Positions 6,453 through 12,889 of a DNA stretch of 12,889 nt are shown one piece after another; positions within the stretch are counted from its first letter, which is position 1, and every line of letters begins with the position of its first letter. Both the position numbers and the translations under genes were made by a program. The DNA lies in contig DATGIQ010000118.1 in NCBI GenBank assembly GCA_035295665.1, positions 1-12,889 of the forward strand, given 5' to 3'. Below the pieces are notes generated by a model that was given only the letters and a program-made list of their open reading frames with translations, was not told the origin of the DNA and did not search any database. The stretch comes from DATGIQ01 sp035295665. GTDB taxonomy: Bacteria; Planctomycetota; Planctomycetia; Gemmatales; Gemmataceae.

Positions 6453-6480
6453 TTGACTCAGCCCGCAGGTCTGTTACTCT
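6453..6480 (+). promoter_or_regulatory. Candidate sigma-70-type promoter of the Kelch protein gene
   Basis: TTGACT (6453-6458), 16 bp, TACTCT (6475-6480). The -35 matches five of six bases, the -10 only three (T, A and the last T). It lies about 257 bp upstream of the ATG at 6737, implying a leader of about 250 nt. A small inverted repeat AGGTCT/AGACCT (6467-6472/6482-6487) overlaps the -10 and could be an operator. Confidence 0.35.
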
Positions 6481-6736
6481 TAGACCTTTATCCTCCGGGA
6501 CTTCGCCCGCCGCTAGGGCGATCTGTTCTCCGTACTAGTACCGCGACTGTGAGCATGTAAGGCCATTCTGGCCAAGCCGGCTCCCTGTATTCAGTTGCGC
6601 AGGAAGGATATCGCCCCATCGGTCAAAGGTCGCGGTGGCTTGCCCGGTGGTTCCGGCATGCGCCCGACCGGTGGCCCACGCAGGCCGCGCGCATCCCACA
6701 GATTCTTACTTCATTCCGTATCGGGAGGGAACAACG

Positions 6737-9250
6737 ATGTTTTCCAGGCTCGCATCATGGCTTCGGCAAGATGGACACGGCAAGGGACGATCGGGACACA
6801 CTCTTCGGGCCCGACGCACCGCCCGCAAACCATGGCTCGAAGCATTGGAGGATCGAACTTTGCTCTCCTCCTGGGCCACGGTGGCTTCGCTGCCCACGGC
6901 CCGCGCGGCCCTGGCAGCCGCGACCGGACTCGACGGCCGCATCTACGCCATGGGCGGATTCAGCGCTTACGGCGGATTTGTGAACACCGTAGAGGCGTAC
7001 AATGCGATCACGAATACCTGGTCGACTGTGGCCCCCATGCCCACGGCCCGAGCGGATCTGGCCGCGACCACAGGTGCCGATGGCCGCATTTATGCGATCG
7101 GCGGGGTAAATTTCAGCGGTTTGCTCAGTACGGTCGAGGTCTACAATCCGACCACAAACAATTGGACCACGGCTGCCAGTCTACCCGGTGGACGGCAGTC
7201 CCTGGCCGCAGCAACCGGCGCAGACGGCCGCATCTATGTCATGGGCGGAGCGGGCGGCGGCAATGTCGTTGAAGCCTATAGCCCGAGTACAAATAGCTGG
7301 TCCACCGTGGCCAATATCCCGACTAGCCGGTTCGATCTTAGCGCCGCCTCCGGCCAAAATGGCCGGATTTATGCCATGGGCGGCGAGATGGTCGTCACCC
7401 AGACTATCGGAACCAACGAATCCTATAGCCCGGCTACGAACAGCTGGTCCGCGGCTGCCGCCATGCCGACGGCCCGCAGTTCCTTCGGTGCCGCAACCGG
7501 CACGGATGGCCGAATCTATACGATCGGCGGATTGGGCCCGGTCGGCCTTGTCAACACCGTTGAGGCGTATGACCCGAACAGCAACGCCTGGGCATCGCTA
7601 CCCCCTATGCCCACGATTCGCAATGAGCTTGCAGCCGCTCTGGGCCCGGACGGCCGGATTTATGCCATCGGCGGCGGCTCGGTCGCCAGTCCCCTCAGTA
7701 CGGTGGAGGCCTTGACGTACGTTGCACCGCCCCCGCCCCGCGTATCCAACACGGGACTCGTTTCCAATGCCAGCTCTTCGACGCACGGTCAGGTGGTCAC
7801 GTTTACCGCCACTGTCAGTCCAGCGCAGGGCAGCGGCACGCCAACGGGTACCGTCATTTTCAGTGATGGTAGCGCAACTCTGGGCGCCTCCCCGTTAGAC
7901 GCTAATGGGCAGGCCCGATTCAGCACGCCGGTTTTGGATATCGGGACCCATACCATCAGCGCAGCCTACAGCGGCGACAATGTGTTCGCGAGCAGTTCGT
8001 CGCCGATCCTGATCGAGACCGTATCGGGAGCCCTGCAAACCTGGAGAGGCGGGGCCGCAGGCGATCCCACGAGCTGGAGCAACCCCGCCAACTGGCTTCT
8101 GGGTGTCATCCCGGAAGCCACGGACACCATCTTTTTCGCCGGGGGCAGCGTGGGCAGCACCACAGCCGTGGTCGACTCCGCGTTCGGCGGCGTGGTTTCC
8201 GGCATCACCCTCGATCCCAGTTGGAGCGGGACCATCAGCGTCAATCGCTCGCTGACCATCTCCAATGGCTTCAACGTGGCCGGCGGCAGCTGGAAAGGCG
8301 ATGGGGCTGTGACCGTTGGCGGCTTGAGTCAATGGACCGGCGGCACGATTAGCTTGGGCATCGGCGGGTTGACCAACAATGGCACGATCGCCTTGGCCGC
8401 TTCCAATTCGTTTACCCTTGCCGGCCGGGGTACGCTGGTCAACAGAGGCGCGGTCAACCAGAGCGCGAACACCCTGTTCCTTCAAGGGGACGGCAACTCG
8501 GCGGTCACCCTGGACAATCAGGGCAGCTATACCCTCATTGGGGACGGCAGCGTCGATGGCACCAAAGGTGGCGCCGGAGCCATTGTGAATGAAGGGACGT
8601 TTGCAAAGGCATCTGGCACGGGCAGTTCTCTCATCACCGCCTTCTTCGACAATCGAGGAAGCGTGAAAGCCCGAACCGGCACACTCAATTTGTCCTCCGT
8701 TGCCCAGCTTTTCGGAGGGACGCTGACCGGAGGCACCTGGAGTGTCACCGACCCGGCAAGCCTTATTCTGAATAATGGGACGCCGATCACGACCAACAAC
8801 GCCACCGTCGTTTTGGATGGTCCGAATGCGCTCTTCCTAAACTTGAACAGCCTCGCCGCGAACAGCGGCCGGCTCAGCTTCTTGGACGGTCAGACCTTCA
8901 GCACGAATGGGGATTTCAGCAATTCCGGAACGCTGACAATTGGTGCAAGCAGCGTATTTACGGTGAGCGGGAACTACAACCAGGATCCGCTGGCAACGCT
9001 TGAGGTGCAGGTGGCCGGCTCGTCGTCCTCGGGGCAGTTCGGTCAGCTCAATGTCGCCGGCACGGCGTCTTTGGCTGGCACGCTCACGGTCACGCTCCTG
9101 AACGGCTTCGTACCCCAAAGCGGGGACAGCTACACCTTGGTGACCTACGCTTCCCGCGGCAACCCGCCGACCAGCTTTGCCAATGGGCCTGCGGGCTTCA
9201 ATCTGAACTACAACGACGGAAACGGCACATTGATGTTGAATGTGCCCTGA
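6737..9250 (+). CDS. Large secreted/surface Kelch-repeat protein with Ig-like and beta-rich passenger-like region
   Basis: Encodes 837 residues from the ATG at 6737, preceded by GGGAGGGA with 6 nt spacing; the frame opens earlier (6635) without a ribosome site. Residues 1-44 are basic and end in PWLEALEDRTLLS, the planctomycete N-terminal motif of exported proteins. Six Kelch repeats run from 46 to about 333, each with W-x-T/S-x-A, PTAR, DGRIYAxGG and VEAY/N signatures, enough for a six-bladed beta-propeller. A Pro-rich hinge (331-334) leads to a bacterial Ig-like domain (about 335-430; VTFTATV, GTVIFSDG, AAYSGDNVFA). From about 434 to the end there is a Gly/Asn/Thr/Ser-rich repetitive beta region (GGTISL, LTNNGTI, FDNRGSV, GDFSNSGTLTIG) resembling autotransporter passenger strands, ending LMLNVP. 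No transmembrane barrel, LPXTG or PEP-CTERM tail is seen. Likely role: adhesion, matrix or glycan contact at the cell surface (inferred). Confidence 0.9.
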   Translation: MFSRLASWLRQDGHGKGRSGHTLRARRTARKPWLEALEDRTLLSSWATVASLPTARAALAAATGLDGRIYAMGGFSAYGGFVNTVEAYNAITNTWSTVAPMPTARADLAATTGADGRIYAIGGVNFSGLLSTVEVYNPTTNNWTTAASLPGGRQSLAAATGADGRIYVMGGAGGGNVVEAYSPSTNSWSTVANIPTSRFDLSAASGQNGRIYAMGGEMVVTQTIGTNESYSPATNSWSAAAAMPTARSSFGAATGTDGRIYTIGGLGPVGLVNTVEAYDPNSNAWASLPPMPTIRNELAAALGPDGRIYAIGGGSVASPLSTVEALTYVAPPPPRVSNTGLVSNASSSTHGQVVTFTATVSPAQGSGTPTGTVIFSDGSATLGASPLDANGQARFSTPVLDIGTHTISAAYSGDNVFASSSSPILIETVSGALQTWRGGAAGDPTSWSNPANWLLGVIPEATDTIFFAGGSVGSTTAVVDSAFGGVVSGITLDPSWSGTISVNRSLTISNGFNVAGGSWKGDGAVTVGGLSQWTGGTISLGIGGLTNNGTIALAASNSFTLAGRGTLVNRGAVNQSANTLFLQGDGNSAVTLDNQGSYTLIGDGSVDGTKGGAGAIVNEGTFAKASGTGSSLITAFFDNRGSVKARTGTLNLSSVAQLFGGTLTGGTWSVTDPASLILNNGTPITTNNATVVLDGPNALFLNLNSLAANSGRLSFLDGQTFSTNGDFSNSGTLTIGASSVFTVSGNYNQDPLATLEVQVAGSSSSGQFGQLNVAGTASLAGTLTVTLLNGFVPQSGDSYTLVTYASRGNPPTSFANGPAGFNLNYNDGNGTLMLNVP
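6872..7735 (+). repeat. Six tandem Kelch-encoding repeats
   Basis: Conserved Trp codons that open each unit fall at protein residues 46, 95, 143, 188, 237 and 285, giving units of 49, 48, 45, 49, 48 and 49 residues (135-147 bp). DNA similarity is clear, for example repeated versions of GACGGCCGCATCTAYG. The third unit is the shortest, with a GAGGG loop in place of the longer loops. Confidence 0.9.
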
Positions 9251-9271
9251 AGTCCGACATCCAGCAAGAAA

Positions 9272-9305
9272 ACCCGGGAGGGCGGATTGATCCGCCCTCC
9301 CGGGT
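9272..9305. terminator. Shared hairpin terminator between the two convergent surface-protein genes
   Basis: A perfect 15-bp stem, 9272-9286 with 9291-9305, and a 4-nt loop TTGA, placed 21 bp after the plus-strand stop and 37 bp after the minus-strand stop. On the minus strand the stem is followed by TTTTCTT, so it is a proper terminator for the 9343-11727 gene. On the plus strand the following bases are CTCGTGCTTG, so termination there would be weaker. Confidence 0.85.
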
Positions 9306-9342
9306 CTCGTGCTTGTCGTAACCATTTCATTCAAGCTTTGTG

Positions 9343-11727
9343 TCAGCTCGGTGCGGACCAGCCGCCGATGTAGCTGGGCGCCATGTTGTTCAGCGCCAGG
9401 GCCAGATCGGAGGCGGCCCCTTGGTTCAAGTCCATCATGGTGGTCGATCCGAGCTCATTCCATGTCTGCCAATAATTGTCGGCATTCTGGTTAGACGGCC
9501 GCATCAGCAAGGCTGACGATGGGACGGCAAACAGACCAGTCGCTTGGACTCCCGGATCGGCCACGCCGCTTCCTCCGTCGGAGGATTGTCCGGACGATTG
9601 GTCGCTCAAGCGCGAGCCGAGCAGCAGACCCGCACCCGGCGACGGGTCGGCCGGCGGCGCTGGGGATACCGGCTTCGAGCTCGGAGCGGCTCCTGGCGGC
9701 GGTGCCATGTTGGCAACCGATGCCGTGTCGGTAACGGTGACAGGCGCGGCAAATTCGTGATTGATCGTAACCGTGATCGTGAATACACCGGACGTGGCGT
9801 AGGTGTGACTATCGGTTACCGTAAACACCCCGCCTGCGCTCGGACCCGATATCTTGGCCTGGTCCGGCGAGGTGCCGTCGCCCCAATTCACCGTGGCGAT
9901 GTAAACATTGGTGCCAATTTCGATCGGCCCACCTGTGTCGATAAAGGTTGCCAACACCACGCTGCCCGTGGACTGCCCCGCCGTGGCCGCGATATTGAAG
10001 CCTCCCGTTGCGTTCAACGGGGCATCGAAAATCCGCGCCTGGCTCAGAGCCGTCGCCGCTGCTCCGCTGGCGCTGACCGGCTTGATGGTTACCGTGATGA
10101 TGTAGAACGGCGTTGCGGAGAGGGTATCCGCATTTTGCCCGACGTCATCGCTTTCTTCGATGTACGTGTAGCTGCCGGTAACTGTAAAGACGCCGTTCTG
10201 ATCAGGACCCTTGATCGTGCCAGTCGTAATATCGTTGACGGGCTGGAAGGGCGCATCACCCCACTTGATGGTGGCCATGAAATCGCCGCTCTTCAAGGTC
10301 GGGTTGGAGGACGTAAAGGTGGCCACTGTGGCATTGGAGATCGGCATGCCCTCCACGCCGAAAATCGTAAAGCCGCCCTGCGCGGTGATCGTAACGACGG
10401 GAACATTATTGACCGTGTCCGTGACCGTGACCGGCGGAGCCGTCTCGTGATTGATGGTCACCGAAATCGTGAAGGCGCCAGTGCCTGAGTAGGTGTGGCT
10501 GCCGGTGACCGTGAACACGCCGCTGCCGCTGGGACCGGAGATCGTCCCTGCGCTGGTCGTGCTGTCACCCCAGTTGATGGTCGCCGAATAATGCGACAAT
10601 GGCTCGGGCCCACCCGTATCCGTGAACGTAGCCAAGGTGGCGTTGGTAAGCGTCGGACCGGTAAAGCTGAACCCACCGGCGGCGGACAATGGTGCATCCG
10701 TGATATTGGTCGGGTCCGTGACATTGACCGAGGAGATGCCCAGGTGAGAGATCGTTACCGTGATCGTGAAGGGGCCACCATGTTCTGCTGTCCCTTCTTC
10801 CGCATACGTGTGACTGCCGAATACCGTGTACACCCCGCCTGCATCCGGGCCACTGATTGTACCCGTCGAGGTCGTGCCATCGCCCCAATTGATGCTGGCC
10901 GAGAAGTTGGAGGACGGTTCGCCCGGGTTCGTCGGGTTGGTGAAGGTGGCCAGCTTGACGTTGTTGATCGGCTGGCCCTCGACGCCATTGACCTGGAAGC
11001 CGCCGACCGCCGACACCGGGCCACCTCCATTTACGAAGTCGGTGACCGTGACCGGCGGAGCGGTTTCGTGGGTAATCGTCACCGAGATGGTGAAGGGGTT
11101 GTTGGACGCATAGGTATGGCTGCCCGTAACGGAGAAGACCCCATTCTGGTCCGGCCCAGAAATGAATCCCATGTCGATGACGCCGTCGCCCCAGTTGACC
11201 AGGGCCGTGTAGTCCTGAGGGAATGGGAGTTCCGGGCCACCGGTATCTTTGAACGTCGCTACCGTGACATTGGTAAGGTTGGGGCCCGTGAAGAAGAACC
11301 CTCCCTGGGCCACGATGGGGGCCTCGGTGACGACGAACTGCTGGGCATTGGAGGGTGTGTTGAATTCGACCACGGTGATCTGAGCAGGTCCGCCATGTTC
11401 CACTCCGGATTCCTCGGCGAGGAGCGCCGCAGGGATGGTAGCCGTCAGCTGTGTGCTGCTCACGAAGGTCGTTGGCAAATCGATGCCGTTCCAGTCCACG
11501 ACGGCTCCAGGCACGAAGTTGGCGCCCATGACAGTGATCGTCAACGGGCCGCTCCCTTCCTGGGCCGTATTGGCGGACAAGCTACTGAGAGTGGGCGGGG
11601 GCCCCGTGAGTCCCATCGGTACCAGGCGCGATTCCAGCAATTCCAGGAACGGGAGGAATGATCTGCGGGAATGCGCGCGAGGGGCGGATGCACGGGAGCC
11701 GTAACGCTGGAGAAGGTTCGGTCTCAT
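9343..11727 (-). CDS. Large secreted/surface protein with IPT/TIG-like domain and five PKD-like repeats
   Basis: Encodes 794 residues from the ATG at 11727, with AAAGGA 7 nt upstream; 25 further in-frame upstream codons have no ribosome site. The N-terminus is basic (RYGSRAS..RRS) and leads to PFLELLESRLVP (26-37), the planctomycete export-type motif. Next comes an IPT/TIG-like domain (about 44-135; SLSANTAQEGSGPLTITVMG, a TATIPAALL strand). Five PKD-like repeats follow (137-239, 240-347, 348-449, 450-572, 573-674), each with GGF, ATF, a central NWGDG or variant, ISGP, GVFTVTGSHTY and FTITVTI. A low-complexity Pro/Ser/Gly linker (675-725) precedes a C-terminal segment with DNYWQ (750-754) and LALAL (775-779). 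No membrane anchor. Such repeat stalks are typical of extracellular adhesion or structural proteins; a specific ligand is not inferable. It has its own promoter (12190-12217) and terminator. Confidence 0.9.
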   Translation of the reverse strand: MRPNLLQRYGSRASAPRAHSRRSFLPFLELLESRLVPMGLTGPPPTLSSLSANTAQEGSGPLTITVMGANFVPGAVVDWNGIDLPTTFVSSTQLTATIPAALLAEESGVEHGGPAQITVVEFNTPSNAQQFVVTEAPIVAQGGFFFTGPNLTNVTVATFKDTGGPELPFPQDYTALVNWGDGVIDMGFISGPDQNGVFSVTGSHTYASNNPFTISVTITHETAPPVTVTDFVNGGGPVSAVGGFQVNGVEGQPINNVKLATFTNPTNPGEPSSNFSASINWGDGTTSTGTISGPDAGGVYTVFGSHTYAEEGTAEHGGPFTITVTISHLGISSVNVTDPTNITDAPLSAAGGFSFTGPTLTNATLATFTDTGGPEPLSHYSATINWGDSTTSAGTISGPSGSGVFTVTGSHTYSGTGAFTISVTINHETAPPVTVTDTVNNVPVVTITAQGGFTIFGVEGMPISNATVATFTSSNPTLKSGDFMATIKWGDAPFQPVNDITTGTIKGPDQNGVFTVTGSYTYIEESDDVGQNADTLSATPFYIITVTIKPVSASGAAATALSQARIFDAPLNATGGFNIAATAGQSTGSVVLATFIDTGGPIEIGTNVYIATVNWGDGTSPDQAKISGPSAGGVFTVTDSHTYATSGVFTITVTINHEFAAPVTVTDTASVANMAPPPGAAPSSKPVSPAPPADPSPGAGLLLGSRLSDQSSGQSSDGGSGVADPGVQATGLFAVPSSALLMRPSNQNADNYWQTWNELGSTTMMDLNQGAASDLALALNNMAPSYIGGWSAPS
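9706..11319 (-). repeat. Five PKD-like tandem repeats with alternating A-B-A-B-A subtypes
   Basis: Units are 103, 108, 102, 123 and 102 residues. Units 1 and 3 begin GGFxFTGPxLTNxTxATFxDTGGPE; units 2 and 4 begin GGFxxxGVEGxPIxNxxxATFT. Unit 5 has its own opening but the DTGGP of type A. Units 2 and 4 also carry longer inserts before the last strands (EEGTAEHGG; EESDDVGQNAD). This suggests duplication of a two-unit block rather than single-unit amplification. Confidence 0.85.
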
Positions 11728-12325
11728 GATTCGGTCCTTTGCGGGCAAGAGAAAAGAAAATGCGTGCACCGAGCACTCCAACAGAGAGTGTTTCGGGGGC
11801 ACCGGCCGCGGTCATTTGACAACGTGTCCATGATTGGGCAACGTTTCAGGCCAGAGAGGGGGCCTCTTGCGGTTCAGCGAATCACTTTCGTCGGGGAATT
11901 CCATCTCCCGGTTAAGGAATCGCAAAAGGGCTAGGCGCAGCAGAAAGTATTCCAGGCAGGGGACCGGAGATCAGCAGCGCGAGGGAACCGGGGAGAATTT
12001 TCCGTGGCGGTATGGTTACAAACCTCGACTCTTATCTGCCCCAGAAAAGTCTAAGCCCCTTACTTGCTCCCATTCGTCATCAGCGACGAACCACCTGGTC
12101 TCACGTTCGCGTGGAGTTTCAATTCAGCGCCCTCCATGCGCAAAAACCCACTGCGAATGTAGGTAATCCGACCAAAATGGCAGAGATTGACTATACTCCA
12201 CAGGCTGGGAATGTCAAGCCGTTTTTCGATTTTTTTGCCGCCACGTAAACCCTGATGGCCGCTAGGTTTTTCGCATCTTGGAGAGCCTGCTCAACCTTCG
12301 ATTGCCGCGTGGCGCAAGCAGCGAC
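11728..12325. other. Leader and promoter region of the PKD-like repeat gene
   Basis: About 600 bp with no convincing gene on either strand. It holds a near-consensus minus-strand promoter (12190-12217) and would give an unusually long leader of about 455 nt. Small stem-loops occur, for example TTCGTC/GACGAA (12073-12078/12085-12090) and AGGCC/GGCCT (11848-11852/11861-11865). No riboswitch family was recognised. Confidence 0.5.
12190..12217 (-). promoter_or_regulatory. Near-consensus sigma-70-type promoter for the PKD-like repeat gene
   Basis: On the minus strand TTGACA (12217-12212) is a perfect -35 and TATAGT (12195-12190) matches five of six -10 bases, with a 16-bp spacer. Transcription would start near 12183 and run towards the gene starting at 11727. 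It lies just downstream of the terminator of the preceding minus-strand gene, which fits an independent transcription unit. Confidence 0.7.
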
Positions 12326-12371
12326 AAAAAAACACCCGGGATGCGGGCGCACTGCCTGAGCATCCCGGGTG
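12326..12371 (-). terminator. Intrinsic terminator of the right-end surface-protein gene
   Basis: A perfect 12-bp stem, 12333-12344 with 12360-12371 (CACCCGGGATGC), and a 15-nt loop that can itself pair GGC with GCC. On the minus strand it is followed by seven T residues (12332-12326). It is about 80 bp past the stop codon at 12451. A canonical rho-independent terminator. Confidence 0.9.
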
Positions 12372-12450
12372 CTCCGTTGCCTTTTAGACCAAAGTCTACG
12401 ATCGCGGCCGAGTGGCCGGACGGATCGCGTCGTTCCTGCCGAATCGCTCC

Positions 12451-12889
12451 TTAAGTCATAGGTTTCGTCATGGCCAACGCCAGCTCATAGGCGACCCAGT
12501 CCGTGGGAACGGCAAGGCGGTCCGCAGCCTGCTCGTGCAAAAGCTGCCAGTAAGCGTCCTGAAGCTGGCTGGGAGATGCAGCCAGCCCAGAAACGGAAGC
12601 GTCCCCCAACAAGGCGCCCCACGCTCCGGGGGTGGGCGGTGGACTTGTGACCAGCGCGACGCTAGGCACAACGGTCTCGGCGCCCACGTTTTGGACCACC
12701 CGTTGCTGGGTACCATTCATCTCCATCTGCGGATCCATCGTCAGGGCGGAAGCATCGCCTGGCCCCTTGCCGGAACCTCGGGTTGCCCCACCCGGAACCT
12801 TAGTCGTCACCGTGGCCAGGGTCAACGCTAGCCCAGGAAATCCGTTCGCATCCGTGATCTGGATGAAAATGGTAAACGTACCGACAAGC
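12451..12889 (-). CDS. Partial CDS: C-terminal end of a surface protein with Ig-like/cadherin-like fold remnant
   Basis: The frame is open to the window edge, so the 5' part is missing; about 145 residues are visible. There is no ATG-based start here: the first in-frame candidate inside (12825) is a TTG in mid-domain. The visible part begins LVGTFTIFIQITDANGFPG, the last strands of an Ig-like (He_PIG/cadherin-like) repeat. Then comes a Gly/Ser/Pro-rich linker and a tail with QDAYWQ, then 20 residues after the YWQ, then LALAMTKPMT at the end. The tail pattern matches the C-terminus of the neighbouring 794-aa protein, so the two are probably related surface proteins. It has a strong terminator downstream. 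Confidence 0.82.
   Translation of the reverse strand, partial: LVGTFTIFIQITDANGFPGLALTLATVTTKVPGGATRGSGKGPGDASALTMDPQMEMNGTQQRVVQNVGAETVVPSVALVTSPPPTPGAWGALLGDASVSGLAASPSQLQDAYWQLLHEQAADRLAVPTDWVAYELALAMTKPMT

Noticed and set aside
6168..6560. 130-aa plus-strand open frame
   Set aside because: It runs through the inverted repeats, is rich in Pro/Arg/Gly as expected from GC-rich non-coding DNA, and has no ribosome site or domain.
6635..6736. N-terminal extension of the Kelch protein
   Set aside because: There is no ribosome site at 6635, whereas GGGAGGGA precedes the ATG at 6737 and the planctomycete N-terminal motif sits at the usual distance from it.
6872..7735. CRISPR-like regular spacing
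   Set aside because: The regularity comes from Kelch-coding repeats of 135-147 bp that are in frame; there are no short identical repeats with unique spacers.
9544..11661. Long plus-strand open frames (314 and 388 codons) opposite the PKD-like gene
   Set aside because: They are antisense shadows: Arg/Gly/Asp-rich with no domains, and arise from the repetitive GC-rich coding strand.
11728..11802. N-terminal extension of the PKD-like protein
   Set aside because: The ATG at 11727 has a proper AAAGGA site; the upstream candidate does not.

Overview
The window looks like a GC-rich planctomycete chromosome (Planctomycetota; a Gemmata-like lineage is possible but inferred). The best evidence is two large secreted or surface proteins that begin with a basic stretch followed by the planctomycete-type N-terminal motif LExLExRxL (LEALEDRTLLS and LELLESRLVP). 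Further support comes from the sigma-54 regulator with an FHA domain and from a secreted tandem HMA protein with CCxxC sites.

Layout. Positions 1-2246: csrA (+) with a clear intrinsic terminator, facing a convergent sigma-54 enhancer-binding regulator (-; FHA-GAF-AAA+-Fis). Positions 2460-4225: an atypical Gfo/Idh/MocA-like protein (-), divergent from a secreted protein with two HMA-like metal-binding domains (+). Positions 4226-4952: a gene-poor stretch that opens with a 22-bp-arm inverted repeat and holds at most a doubtful small ORF. Positions 4953-5901: a small exported protein of unknown function (+), convergent with a Rieske ferredoxin (-). Positions 5902-6736: a gene-free 835-bp region with a full match to the sigma-54 -24/-12 promoter consensus at 6072-6086. 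About 35-290 bp downstream of it lies a run of stem-loops, including one with 21-bp arms, and then a sigma-70-like promoter. Positions 6737-9250: an 837-aa protein with six Kelch repeats, one Ig-like domain and a beta-rich passenger-like region (+). Positions 9343-11727: a 794-aa protein with an IPT/TIG-like domain and five PKD-like repeats (-). The two giant genes converge on a shared hairpin. Positions 11728-12450: a long leader/promoter region. Positions 12451-12889: the 3' end of another surface protein (-), cut by the window edge.

How it may fit together. The right half is a surface-protein locus. The two minus-strand surface proteins share a C-terminal pattern, DxYWQ-x20-LALA with identical spacing, which I do not recognise as a named domain. 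The left half carries regulators: CsrA (post-transcriptional) and a sigma-54 activator. The sigma-54-type promoter in front of the stem-loop cluster is the most interesting element. It could drive a structured non-coding RNA of about 260 nt, or a 640-nt leader of the Kelch gene, and the regulator encoded 4 kb away is a possible but unproven activator.
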